From positions 84,224,522 to 84,288,521 of the forward strand of contig CM053273.1 of NCBI GenBank assembly GCA_028583415.1: a DNA stretch of 64,000 nt. Direction: 5' to 3'. The DNA is from Protea cynaroides (Eukaryota; Streptophyta; Magnoliopsida; Proteales; Proteaceae). Position numbers and translations under genes: made by a program. The notes under the pieces are model-generated. The model was not told the DNA's origin. It made no database searches and saw only the letters and a program-made list of their open reading frames with translations. Each line of letters starts with the position of its first letter. Position 1 is the stretch's first letter. Shown one piece after another: positions 45,963-57,847 of this stretch.

Positions 45963-46753
45963 AATAAGAATAGAAATATGTTGGTTTTCTAATCCATATT
46001 GTTCTCATGTTATAGATTAGATACTTCTTATAGGATTGTAAAATGTTCTTTTTTATTTTATAAAATGCTCTAATTAAGCTTGTGATCACCCATGTAGAGG
46101 AAGATGAGGCGGAAAGAACGAGAAGAGGACTTAAGAAATGAAAGAAAGTAAGAGACGATTTAATGGAGTAGGTTTCTAGCTTTAAGGTTCTAATTGTTTG
46201 GTTTAAACAAAAATTCAATTCAGTTTAAAGGTATATTTAGTTCATTCGGTCGGTTCAGTCGGATTACACCCTTGCACCGTGAACACCCTTTTAATAATCG
46301 GTCCAAGCCTAAGCCCGAGACCTTTAATAATTGGGTCGGTTGGTCTTGATCTATAATTGGTCTATTGTGCTACACCGTGACCTGAAACTGATACCCCTAG
46401 GCATGGATAATGATTATAAAAAATTCTACTTTATATCTGAAAACTTTCATTTCGCCTTCCTTTGATTTCCCTTGCAACTAAACAAAATCATAATGAAAGC
46501 AATTAAACTTTTACAATCATTCTATACAATTAAGTGCTAATTAAAGCCAAAATAAGAGCTAAATTAAAGCCAAAATAAGAGTTAATTAAACCTATCAATG
46601 AGGGAATGGAATTGAGCAATAATCTTTGTTCTAGGATCACTTCCAAAAGAGTTGAACAAAACATATCTTTGCTTGATTCCAAAGGCCTCTAATACTGAAA
46701 CAATTAACCAATTAAGGGCAATCAGTCTTTGTGGTGTTAGTGTGAAAAAGAAA
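45963..46753. other. Intergenic AT-rich spacer
   Basis: No gene or domain is recognised between the fold-back element and the split SINE. Confidence 0.5.
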
Positions 46754-46771
46754 GGGCGTCCTAGTGCATGA

Positions 46772-47219
46772 TGTTAGATTTATGTGGGCTTAATTAATTA
46801 CCTAAACTAGTTAATTCAGTGGGAATCTGATTGACACGGTATAATCGGTTTGGTTTGGTTCGTCACACGGTATGAGATAGGTTTGGTAACCATAATTCTA
46901 TTGTGGGAAGGGTTTTAGGGTTACATCTGTATTCTATAAATACAGGGTTAGAGTCCCCACAGCCACGGTCAATTAGTTTTCTGCACCCATTAGCAAGAGA
47001 CGTCAGGATATCCTCTGGAGGCTGTGGAAGACTGTAGCCGAGGGATTTCGATCAAAGTTTGGAACGTCGTGGAGCGTATGGAATTAATCTCTTCACAGAC
47101 AGGTATGTCTTTATGATTCATAGTTTATGATTTCTCTATTGTGTTCTAGGGCAACTGTATGAGATTGGAATGAGTTTGAATGAGTTTTATTGAAACTCTA
47201 AACTCATAATATTCTAACA
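46772..47219 (+). repeat. 5' LTR of copia element B
   Basis: TGTTAGATTTATG...ATTCTAACA, with CTATAAATACAGGG at about 46933 as a probable TATA box. Confidence 0.92.
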
Positions 47220-47281
47220 GATAGTATCAGAGTCAACCATACAGACCTAGAATCGATGGAGATCGATTATAAAGACTGATA

Positions 47282-48120
47282 ATGAATGATCAAATTAAAA
47301 GAGAAATTTTTCTCAAGTTTTGGATCGAATCTCGATCAGATCTGTCGGAGTTTTCCATAGACGAAAATTTTTTCTACCGACAAAATAAATCAAGCTACAT
47401 ACCGTTGGAAATGCCTCGAAGAGACGGAGCCGGCGATATAAAAATCGCCAACATCGGCCGCCGGACGCGCCGGCAATCGCCGGCGGAATCCGCGAGTGAG
47501 ATCCACTCGCGGGTGGGAAGAAAAAAAAAAAAAAGCAAAAAAAAAAAAAAAAAAAAAAAACTGGCGGCGTTGACCCGGTCACCACCGGGTAAACTCGGAA
47601 ACCCTAACGGGTTGACCGTGACTCGGCCCGAGCCGACCCAAATAACAAAAAAAAAAAAAAAAAAAAAATTGCGGCGCCGATTCTTCGCCGAGCTAACTCG
47701 GCTTGAATCGGAAACCCTAGCCTACACTTGGGCCGAGCCAAGCCGAGTTTTCTGGCCCGGCTAAACTAGAGCTGGTCCAGCCCAAGTTTAAGGCCAGCCC
47801 AGTCCAGTGGGTTGAACCAACAACCCAGTAACCCGACCCAGAAACCCGACCAACCGACCCAAATATTTGAACCGATAACCCGGGTTTTGACCCGTTTACC
47901 CATTTGGTCGGACCGAACCCCGGTGGTTGAACCTTTGGGCCAGACCGTGGTTCGGTCTGCCCCAGGCCATGTGGTTCGGCCTGGACCAAAGTAATAGTAA
48001 AAAAAAAAAGTGTGGAGAATAAAAAGGGTATATTCGGTTGGGTTTTTGAGAGAACCAAACCGATTTTGGTCAGATCGAACCGAACCGAGCCAAACCGATC
48101 CAGACATAATTTTCTTATAA
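47282..48120 (+). other. Leader region of copia B with poly-A tracts
   Basis: It corresponds to 2170-2515 of A for the first 380 bp, then continues into GC-rich sequence rich in CCGAACC/GACCC words. The 160-codon open frame (47282-47764) contains two Lys runs from poly-A tracts and matches no gag that I know. It is not called a gene. Confidence 0.55.
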
Positions 48121-48123
48121 GGG

Positions 48124-49505
48124 TCTGTTTGGCATCTGGTTTTGATAAAATGACATTAAACAGTGATTCTGGGAGCTAGGAATGTCGGATTGACCTCCGG
48201 TTTATTTCGTTGGACTCCATTTTTAATGCTCTTCAATCTGATATATATTTTGATACATTTTGATCCATTGAAAAATATGTTATTATAGAAAAATGTTCTA
48301 TGGGAACTCGATTTGCAATGTTTTGCTAATTTTTTCTTAAATTTATTGTACAAAATTGATTGATTGAGCTAATGTGCATGTTTATATGAATGTTTAGACT
48401 TGTAAAATTGTATTTTATAACATTCTTGGTTAAATAATTAAATAAATATCCCACATAAGCTGCAGTTTAGGATTTATTCATATCATGGTGGAACTTGGTG
48501 TGACCACCAAAGTGGCAACCTTGTTTTATTATGATGTGTTCAAATTCTAGAATATGTATTTGTAAATGTTTCAGTTTTGATAATGTTCACCCAAAGGTGA
48601 CATTGTCCAAGTTTATTCAAATTATGATTTATAGCTATTGTGTGAGGATTATGGTGTGACCACCAAAGTGGCAACCTTAGTTCTATCATAATATGCTCAA
48701 ATCTAGCATTTATGCATTTACAAACTACTGTAAGAAAATATAGTATTCACACAAAAGTGACACTAACATAAACTCTCACTTTTATGGATGCAGCAAAGAA
48801 TGACACTGTCCACCCAAAGGTGGCGTTGTCAAAGAAAATAAAGAATTCATGCACATGGTTGAAGGATTGTGGCTTTAGGGGTCTTCATCCACCCAAAGGT
48901 GGTGAGATTTTCGAAAGTCATTATCTCTTCGCAATTATTGCACAGATATTGAAAGGACCAGTACACATATTGTCCCAAAGGATGTGTGTGTAGTTCGGTT
49001 GACTTTTCAAAGATATTAATTAGCTTGCACATGTTATGTATATATATTATTGCTAGCTAATTTTATTTGGTATTAATCGTAGACTTACAGTTATTTACAT
49101 TGTTGTGGACATGTAATGATTAAATACCTTAAGATGCCTGTCTTTGGTTGCCAGTTTTATGAATTGGCATGGAAACTGAAAACTAGTCTAGGATTGTTTA
49201 ACCTAGATGTACTCAACAGAAAAATTGTATTCTGATCCTTAGGGTGTTCAGTCCTTAAGATCAAGTAAAGCAATGTTCAGATGAGAAACATTGAAAAATG
49301 ATATTTTCTGAGAAATCCAATGAAAGATTTGATTTTTCAAGAAGGGGCAGAGAGATGTTTTATTACTCAAGTCCATCAGTATCAGTTTTTGATGATAAGA
49401 GATGGTATTCGAAATGTGAGGAAATACAAGGTAGAGCTGTTAAGTATTAATGATAAGCTCAAGGATAAGTGAATATTTGTAGGTTCATTAAAACCTATGT
49501 AAGTG
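48124..49505 (+). repeat. Interior block of copia B inverted in A
   Basis: Reverse-complement partner of 2520-3936. It contains alternating hairpin words CCACCAAAGTGG and CACCCAAAGGTG about every 70-150 bp, and an open stretch at about 49280-49470 ending KVELLSINDKLKDK. Confidence 0.75.
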
Positions 49506-50429
49506 ACATTTTAGACTTTTCACTTCCTCACAAGAACTGTATAGTCTGATCCTGGTGACTTATAGTGCTCAAAAATATAGTGAACCCTCAAGTGAAAGAA
49601 CTAAGGATAAAAGTTCAAAGAAAAGAGAAAAATATGAATGCCAATGTCATAGTGCATAATATATACCCAGACAAAGGCAAGTTGTAAAAGGGGTAGGAAA
49701 ACCCATAAAAAGAAAATATTTTTCATGAAATAGTCAGAAACCTTATGACAAAGAATTAGACATTAAGAAACTACAAGATAAAATAGATTTAAGTAGAATA
49801 AAATTCTTGTAGAGTGACTCAGAAGGGACATGTAAAGAAAGATTTATATAGCTGGACAGCTTAAGTGAAAAAGGAATAAAGATTATGAAACTTCTGAGCA
49901 AAAAGGTGCAGTATGTTGGATACTTAAGCATTAATTTTTAATTTATTCTATCTTTAGAAGTTAAACTGTATATTGTAATCTTCCATCCTGGTCATAAGGA
50001 TTCATTTCCTTGTCATGTGTGTTGATGGTTTTCATTGGCCTGTAGTGACATGGTTTACTAATTGAAATCAATATTCTTCTGTCTGATAACTTCGACATGT
50101 AAAGCTGTATGAGCAAGTACCTTTGTACCTGGAATTGAGTTTGCTCGTGACAGAAAAAATAAAATTCTGGATTTATCTCAAAGTATAAATATTGTTCATG
50201 TTTTTAAATGGTTCGGTATGCATGTATAACTAGTAAGTTGCGGATGCTAAGATCAGTAAAGGAGATAAATTGACAGAATTGTAAGCAAAGAATGATACTG
50301 AGTATTAGCATCTATAATGCAGTAAAGAGCTTGATATATGTTTAAGGTTGTAATATTTTCATATAGCCTTTTCATTGAGTGTCATAGGATGTTTTCAGTT
50401 GGATGCTGGTATAGCTTACTAGACAATGG

Positions 50430-50830
50430 GGAAAAGGAAGGTCATGCGGTATATGCAGAGGACCAAAGATCATATGTTCATTTATAAAAGTAATGACACT
50501 CTAGGCTATTTTGATGTAATTTATAATGATTGTATTGATGACAAGAAATCAACTTCAAGGTTCATTGTCATGGTGATAGGGTTTTGTAACTCTAAGTAAA
50601 GATAACAAGCAAGATATCTTGTGTGAAAATTTATTCTCTAATTTGGAGATTATAGACTCCACTTCTAAATCTATTGAGATGTATTCTGATAGTGGTTCAG
50701 CTGTGTTCTTCTCAAAGAATAATATGAAATCTAGTATTTCAAAGTATAATGGAGATCGAATCTCTTCAAGTAAGAAAGATTTTATATCATTGTAGATTCT
50801 CAGACGAAGGTTTTGTCAGTGGGAGTCTTT
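50430..50830 (+). pseudogene. Copia RT/RNase H remnant in element B
   Basis: The frame reads VMRYMQRTKDHMFIYKSND, GYFDVIYNDCIDDKKSTSRF and later YSDSGSAVFFSKNNMKSSIS. These match the C-terminal RT/RNase H part of copia polyproteins (RYLQGTKD, DDRKSTSG and CDNSAAV-type motifs). The intervening frame is broken by several stops. It identifies the superfamily of elements A and B. Confidence 0.8.
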
Positions 50831-51112
50831 AAGGGACGGTATGTCCAATATAAGAATGGTTGAAAATAAATAATTTTTTCAGAGGCTTAAGTGGCCAAAG
50901 ATCTGGGAATTAGTGGGAGTCTCTAGATATGCTTAATCAGTGGGAGACTTTTTATGTTTATACTTGTGTTTTCACATTGCTTACTGTGCTTGATTGTATT
51001 ACTCATGGTTTGATGGGTATAGTTTTTTGTAACTATGATTTTGTTTACATTAGCATTTGCGTTATTGCTATTTTGCATACATAGTTATGTGTTTGACATG
51101 TCACAGATATGA

Positions 51113-51204
51113 GGCAGTATTTAGCCAAAGTTTCAAGGCAGTATTTAGCCAAAGTTTCAAGGCAGTATTTAGCCAAAGATTTAAGGCGGTGTCTAGCCAA
51201 AGTA
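51113..51204. repeat. 24-bp minisatellite, about four copies
   Basis: GGCAGTATTTAGCCAAAGTT repeats at 51113, 51137, 51161 and 51185 at exact 24-bp spacing. Confidence 0.92.
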
Positions 51205-51528
51205 TGATATTGTAATTCTGAAATATTTAAATACCATGTTAAGTTGCCCATAAAGGTTTTGGGGCACTTTGATTAAGGTTTTTTAATCAAGTTTGGACTC
51301 GCATGGGAGGTTAGTTTCATGCATTATCTCAGGTGATTCATGTATTGAGTAGACCTCTGTTGTGGCTGACAGAAGTTTATACACCATACGTTAAGGTGTA
51401 TTATTCGTTGTTGCTCGCATTGGAAAGCTTGATGGATGTTTCAAAGTTAGTGACGATTTAGTGAGTTGGATTCTGTGGCCACACTGGTTAACGGTAGTTT
51501 TGTAATTGATATAGCCCAAGTGGGAGAT

Positions 51529-51976
51529 TGTTAGATTTATGTGGGCTTAATTAATTACCTAAACTAGTTAATTCAGTGGGAATCTGATTGACACGGTATA
51601 ACCGGTTTGGTTTGGTTCGTCACACGGTATGAGATAGGTTTGGTAACCCTAATTCTATTGTGGGAAGGGTTTTAGGATTACATCTGTATTCTATAAATAC
51701 AGGGTTAGAGTCCCCACAGCCACGGTCAATTAGTTCTCTGCACCCATTAGCAAGAGACGTCAGGATATCCTCTAGAGGCTGTGGAAGACTGTAGCCGAGG
51801 GATTTCGATCAAAGCTTGGAGCGTCGTGGAGCGTATGGAATTAATCTCTTCACAGACAGGTATGTCTTTATGATTCATAGTTTATGATTTCTCTATTGTG
51901 TTCTAGGGTAACTGTATGAGATTGGAATGGGTTTGAATGAGTTTTATTGAAACCCTAAACTCATAATATTCTAACA
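51529..51976 (+). repeat. 3' LTR of copia element B
   Basis: It is 448 bp, identical in length to the 5' LTR, and ends ATTCTAACA before CATGA. Confidence 0.92.
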
Positions 51977-52129
51977 CATGAGGCTCCCGCTACTGCAGGA
52001 TCTGGGGAGGGCAGATGTACGCAGCCTTACCTCCACAACGTGGAGAGGCTGTTTCTGTGTTTCAAACCCGTGACTACCAGATTGCAATAAGACAACCTTA
52101 CCGTTACACCAAGGCTCGCCCTCAATCAT

Positions 52130-52330
52130 ATCAAAAATCATAGAAGAGAGATTGAAATCTAATCCTGATGAGATTATTGCATCTTCTCAATCACCCTCCA
52201 TCCTGAACAGCCTCATTTCAGACGATATTATATCAGCTCATGAAGCTTTCAATTATATTAAGGGGACAAAGGGAAGACCAAAACAATGGCTTCAAAATTT
52301 GAAGAAAACGTATGACAAACTCAAGTAAGG
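52130..52330 (+). pseudogene. L1 LINE reverse transcriptase fragment
   Basis: The frame reads SLISDDIISAHEAFNYIKGT then PKQWLQNLKKTYDKLK, matching the L1 RT motif around 'GR-I-DN-L-A-E' and 'K-D-KAYD'. It is about 65 codons only, next to the SINE. Confidence 0.7.
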
Positions 52331-54689
52331 TTTCATTGAGGGTATGTTATTTAAACTCGAATTCAACTGTCATTGGGTTCACTTAGTGATAGTTTATTTC
52401 CTATACTTTAATTGTCCATGGAGATGTGAAAACTTTGAGTTTTTCCATCGTCCGCATGTGGGGATTGGACTCGCACACACATCAGTGGAGTGGGAATTTT
52501 GAAATCGCCACTAAATTGAGGTCTAAAACCCAAATTTGACTCTGGATATGATCCATTGATAGGGAATCAAGTTGAGATAGAGAATCAGGATGACAATCAA
52601 GGTACAGTCTAGGGAATATGTTAGGCACCGTAGTCTGTTCGAATAAATTCAGCCTTTGTTTCAGCTAACTAGTTTGATAATCGGATGGTATAATCCTTAC
52701 ATTCAAAATAGCATCAAATCACATTAAATATGGGCAGCACCATGGCCAGCCATTTGAATAACCTTCAAGCATAGGAGAGAGAATCTTCAGAGAGAGAAAA
52801 TCCAAAAAAAAAAAAAAACGCATGGAACCGTGAACATTATTCTAAGTGGATTTAAGGTCACTAAGGGGATTGGGATCATGTGAATTAAGAATTAAATAAG
52901 CAAATACTATGCATGAAATAACCCTACGGATCTACATGAAATAATGAATGAAAACATGTTCAAGCACATAAAATAATGATGCAAGTTTCCTAGAACTATA
53001 CATAAAACAAAAGAAGAAATTCCTAGTTAGTTTATTCAGATCCTAAATCTGTGGAATTGAGGCGCAATGAAGCATATCTCCATCACCATGCAAGGTAGAA
53101 GAAAGTATGATTTTAATTATAAAAAACAAGTAAATAATGTAAATTGGTAAATGTGATTTAAAGATTGGGTGTGAATGATGATGAATACATGGTCACAGCA
53201 ATGAAAACAAGATTCTAAAGTTCAAATTTGCAAGTTTGGTGATGAACAAGCTTTCTTAGAGGGACTCTATATAGCTCTCCTCAAAACAAGCCAAGGATCT
53301 CCCAAACGTTGGAGTAGGGGGTCCATTTATAGAGAGCAAACCTAGCTCGTCCTCTGGGCGACGCGTTGAATATTAAATGTAAATCAAGCAATTAAAACAA
53401 AATCAAGAGCTCAAAAAGAGTTCAAATCCTAGATTGATCAAATCCTTCACCAATCCACGTGGAAAGGGTGTTGGAGGACAGGGGAAAGACTTCCTATAGT
53501 CCTTAGAGGCTATCATGTGAAAGATAGGGTTTATCTCATGGAGAATGGGGCTAATGGATTGAAATTGGAGAGTTTCCCGTGGATTGGAATTCTTCCTGAG
53601 TCGACATCTATAACAGGGTCATCGATGTCAACGAAGGGTTGATCAACCATTGCTTGGCATCGACTCAACTTGAGTCAGGGTCGATGACTTTGGTTTGCCA
53701 CTTTCGACTAGTGTTTTCGAGCCCAAATTGGTGGATGTCGTCAACATCAGACCTAAGTTTCAGGGACATTACATTACGTTTTCTCCAAGCTCATTGTTCC
53801 CATTGTTGCCTTGTGGGTCGAGCGATTCGGAGGATAAAAAAATGAGAAACTGAATCAAATGAGACGTATATCAAAGGAGCAGCAACGATTGTATTTGTGG
53901 GTCGAAGGGTTTGATGTTGGGAGATTGAGTCATTTGATGGGATCGAAGGCAGCCAACTATACTTATGATTTGGAGAGTTTGTATGGAAAGATGCTTGCAA
54001 AGCTCAAGGGGTTGTTAGCCATGTTGAGTAGAGTTTGACTAGGCTCATACAAAAGAGGTGTGTTCTAGTGCTGATAGTCAAACGCAATTTTGTTTCTTTT
54101 TTTGACATGAGAATAGAAATTTTAATACCAAACTCATTCTCTTCCTCTGACACAATGTTAGAAGAACTCTCCCTAAAACTAGCTTGTAAGGAGAGGGAAC
54201 CCAAGACCATATCAACCCACATCAAATTCCTTATAGGAGTAATATAGGATTAACCCCCTATAAAGCTAATATGGGATCATAACAATCCACAACACTTCTG
54301 AACCGACGTCCATGGTGGCCTACTCCAGATTTGGTAACCCTTTCCAGGCGGCTTTACTTTGCTCTAGAGTCTCTGCCTGGCGGTAGTTTGCTCTTTCTTG
54401 ATTGCTCCACTCTGCCACCAGGTTGCCCCTTCCATGACGAGGGTAGAGTCTGAGGAACTTGGCTCTGACAACACTGATTCGATGCTAAAGAAATTGTCCC
54501 TAAAACCGGCCTTCTCAATTAGTATTGTGAATCAATTTCGTCTTCTCCTTAGACTCCTCATTGGGATGTTGTTATTCGTATTTATGGTATCTCAAGAAGA
54601 CTCTAGGTCGTGGTCTTCTATAATCAGATCATGGACATAGACGTGTTGCAGGTTTTTTGGATCTGATTGGACCAATTTTTCTATTAATT
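52331..54689. other. Mixed LTR-derived sequence, Tat-like in part
   Basis: Around 52480-52640 TTTGAAATCGCCACTAAATTG and ATATGTTAGGCACCGTAG recall the LTR/leader of Tat/Ogre-type gypsy elements. At 54148-54163 CTCTGACACAATGTTAGAAG looks like a decayed primer-site/LTR junction, and a related TGCTAAAGAAATTGTCCC follows at 54485. No boundary or coding domain could be fixed. Confidence 0.35.
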
Positions 54690-55070
54690 GATAGTCTATT
54701 ATTGGATACTGCACTTTTGTTGGTAGAAATCTTATGTCCTAGAAGAGCAAGAGACAAGTTGTTGTTACTTGGTCCAATGTAAAGCCTGAGTATCATGCTA
54801 TGCACATGTCACATGGGAGCTTATGTGGATCAAGGAGTTGTTAGCTGAGCTTGGATTTCCCACACACGTCTTTTATACAGTTGTGGTGTGATAACAAGCT
54901 ATCATTCATATTGCATCCAATTTTATGTTTCATGAGAGAATGAAACATATTGAGATCGATAGACACTTTCTTCGTGGGATGCTTATGCAAGGGATTACTT
55001 CTCCATGTCATGTTCATATAGGGAACAACTAGTTGATATTTTTACCAAGTCTGTAGGAAGTAAAAAGATT
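54690..55070 (+). pseudogene. Copia RNase H fragment
   Basis: The frame reads ELMWIKELLAELGFP, IIHIASNFMFHERMKHIEID and RHFLRGML, the C-terminal copia RNase H signature, with stops between the pieces. A short GT run (55076-55091) follows. Confidence 0.75.
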
Positions 55071-55985
55071 GCATATGTGTGTGTGTGTGTTAATGGGCTT
55101 TGAAGTAAAGGGGAGAGGCCTGATGCTAATCTCAATAGCGGCATCAGCTTCTCTCTCTGTTGTTGTTTTGCCCTCCAAGGGTTGAGTAAGTCTTCTTATC
55201 ATATATTGAATTGATTAGGGGTCTAATATTATTATTGAAACTCCCACGATTACTGAAGTCTCCTTCTCTTTTCTATCCTTCTATTTTGGTCGTTTCAAGT
55301 ATCAGTTCCTTGCTTCCCATAAAATTCTTCTCTTGATTCTCTCGAACTTCACCTACAAATAGCTTGTAAACACAAAGACAGGGAACAATATTCTTTTCCC
55401 TTCGACAAGAGATATAATCACTTGGAGCATCCGAAATTGATCAGAGTTATCTGATTGGTGCTCATATCAAATTATGTAGTGCACTGACTCAATCCGATTA
55501 TGATATGATCTAATTGACATCAAATACAAATGTACGTGATTTCTATTGATTTTCATATGTGATTGGGAAAAAGATCTCTGAACTAGCAGTGTAGGCTACT
55601 CCTTTTTCACAAGGCTATTTTTGTTTTTTTTTCCCCAAAAATTAATTAAAAAAAAGTGGGTGTTACCCACAGTGCAAGCTCAGATATCATTCGCCCATAT
55701 GATATTTGGCATTTATCAGTTTTTAATTTTCAATACCTATTTTTATCATTTTCCTTTTCTTTTTTTTTTGTCAGAATTGTATATTCTCTAGGCAGTGGTA
55801 AGTGGTGGGAAGAGGTGATGTGAAACAAAGATTTGCATTTATAACAAATCTTACTTCCCTCCTCGATATTCACTCTCCATTCTTCCAAACAAAATTGAAT
55901 TCCATTTATATTAAATTATGATAGTATCGTAATAATCCTAAGAGACACATAGCCTTATAGTATTGTCAGAGTGTCTGAGTCTACT
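55071..55985. other. Spacer, possible LTR remnant
   Basis: AT-rich sequence downstream of the copia fragment. It may include its LTR but no partner is in the window. No gene is seen. Confidence 0.35.
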
Positions 55986-56167
55986 TCGGAAAGCTTCATC
56001 TTTTCCTCTTCTTGTAACCACGCACCATAATTGGGTGTGTTCTTTACTCCGCATCTAGCGTGCTGTTTACTTCCCCGTGTTGCATCTCTAATTCTGTATC
56101 TAGTGCTATGTTTCTCTAGACAACTCCATTTTGCTTTCTTGGTGACTGACTGGTTCTGGCATTTTTC

Positions 56168-57345
56168 ATGGCATCAAGTGTTGTTAGTTCTTTGGAAGGT
56201 GATCTTGAGGATACTTTCATCGTCCCTGAGGAGGATGACCTAGCTCTACTTTTCCCCCATCACCTGACGCTTGTGGAGAAGGTTATCGTGACCAAAGCCA
56301 TTCGGCATCAAACTGTATTAGATGCACTTCCAATAGCATAGAATACTAAATTTGGACTCCATGTTTCTCTGTATGACCCTGATATTTATACTTTTAGGTT
56401 TCAATATGAACTTGATCTTGTGCATGTTCTCAATGAATCACCATGGTCGGTTGCTGGCAACCTTATTATCTTAGAGCGATGAACTTCGAACAAAAGTTGG
56501 TCTTTTGATCGCTTTTCGATTTGGGAGCAACTTCATGGGATCCCATCGAAGCTACTCACTAAATTTATGATTACTAAATTAGTGGCCAAGGTGGGTGGTT
56601 TCACAAATATAATGCTAATAAAAGGACTGGTTTCTGGGAAACGAGTTTCTTTTCTTAGGGCTTGAGTTACTTGTCACATTTCTACTCCTTTGAAGGCATC
56701 CTTTACCATTAAACAAAAGTTGGATGTTGGTCGTGTCGTGCTAATCAAATAAGAACGTTTACCACTTTTTTGTTTCTACTGTGGCTTGCTAGGCCACGAT
56801 TATGATCGTTGTGAGCTCTTTTACATAGCTTGCAAGCAGCGTATCGATCAGCATAGTTGTCAACTGCTGAATCAATGCCCTAGTCTTCCAATTTGTAAGT
56901 TTACTTTAGATCTCAAGGGGGTGGTTCTTCCAAAGCGCTTATTGGAGCAAGCTCGCCACTTTCAACATAGCCTTTCACTTTGCTGTTCAGGTTCCTCCTC
57001 CACTAGCGAACAGTCTTCCGACGTCAAAGAACGAAGGAGAAGTTTCCAAACCCTTAGCGCCACATCCATTAGTGGGGCTCGATACAACGATTTCATCATG
57101 GCCTGGGGCAAAGTCAGGGATAGGTTCGGTCCTGTTCAGGGTGTTCCAGGTTCAATCGGTAACCCGTCATCCACTTCTGCCAACTTGGAGAACTTTCTTG
57201 TTCACAATCCACATGGTAATGCTAGCTCATCCATGCCTAGTTTAGATATTCCGATGCTTTCTCCCATTAGTATTTCCTTCGTGATTCCCATCCAAGGGTC
57301 CTTATCCTCTTATCAACAGGCAGTTATCAATGACTATCTATCATA
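56168..57345 (+). pseudogene. LINE ORF1 (DUF4283 / zf-CCHC)
   Basis: From ATG 56168 the frame runs MASSVVSSLEGDLED, FQYELDLVHVLNESPWSVAG and FSIWEQLHGIPSKLL, matching the DUF4283 RNA-binding fold of plant L1 ORF1, followed by the knuckle CFYCGLLGHDYDRC (about 56770-56811). The 186-codon open piece 56786-57345 is its C-terminal, Ser-rich part. Several stops (about 56338, 56479, 56662 and 56748) break it. The protein would coat LINE RNA. Confidence 0.85.
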
Positions 57346-57847
57346 GAATCTAGACCTTGTTTCGGCCATTCGAAATCAAACCCCCAAATTTTCCAACTTG
57401 ACTCTTACTCCCCTTAGCATCTCTCTAATCTCCTCTATTCCTATGGAATCTATTTCTTTGTCCTCTCGTCAGAGTCCTGTGGTCCGACTTCCTCCTCTTC
57501 TTAATCCATCAATCCTATTGACCCACCTCCCCTTTCACCTCTGACAAGGTCTACTTCTCTTTCCCCATCGCATTTGGACACAAAGGTGTCTTCGGCTACT
57601 TCTTTTCACTCTCGTGCCCCTCACTTGGGCCATCGGCAAAAAGAGCTCAGCCTTCCCCTTCTTCTACTGATGATATTCCTACTGCTGAAGGTTATTTTAT
57701 AACGTTTGATCCGTGAAGGCTAGGGAAAATCAGCCTTACAGGAAGCCATGAAACTTTGTAGTTGGAACTGTCAAGGTTTAAGGAGAGCCTTGACAGTTCA
57801 TGCCCTATTCAATCTTCTCAATGTGGAACAGCCGGATTTTGTTTTTT

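Larger units (their letters stand above)
46772..51976 (+). mobile_element. Copia-type LTR retrotransposon B (5.2 kb)
   Basis: Two 448-bp LTRs (46772-47219 and 51529-51976) differ at about ten positions. Perfect target duplications CATGA lie at 46767-46771 and 51977-51981. The primer site resembles TAGTATCAGAGTC (47222) and the purine tract AAGTGGGAGAT precedes the 3' LTR. The interior holds a leader with poly-A runs, the block of hairpin words, an unknown frame (49280-49470), and an RT/RNase H remnant. Gag, protease and integrase are not recognisable, so it is non-autonomous. Confidence 0.92.
46754..52119 (-). mobile_element. Au-type SINE split by copia element B
   Basis: On the minus strand 52119-51977 reads GAGCCTTGGTGTAACGGTAA (tRNA-like head), CACGGGTTTGAAACACAG (box B area), GTAAGGCTGCGTACATC and GCGGGAGCCTCATG. 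The last part CATGCACTAGGACGCCC is at 46771-46754 on the other side of the copia element. This is the known Au SINE pattern, recognised from memory. Confidence 0.8.

Noticed and set aside
47282..47764. 160-codon frame considered as gag of copia B
   Set aside because: It depends on long poly-A tracts read as Lys, and has no gag core or zinc knuckle.
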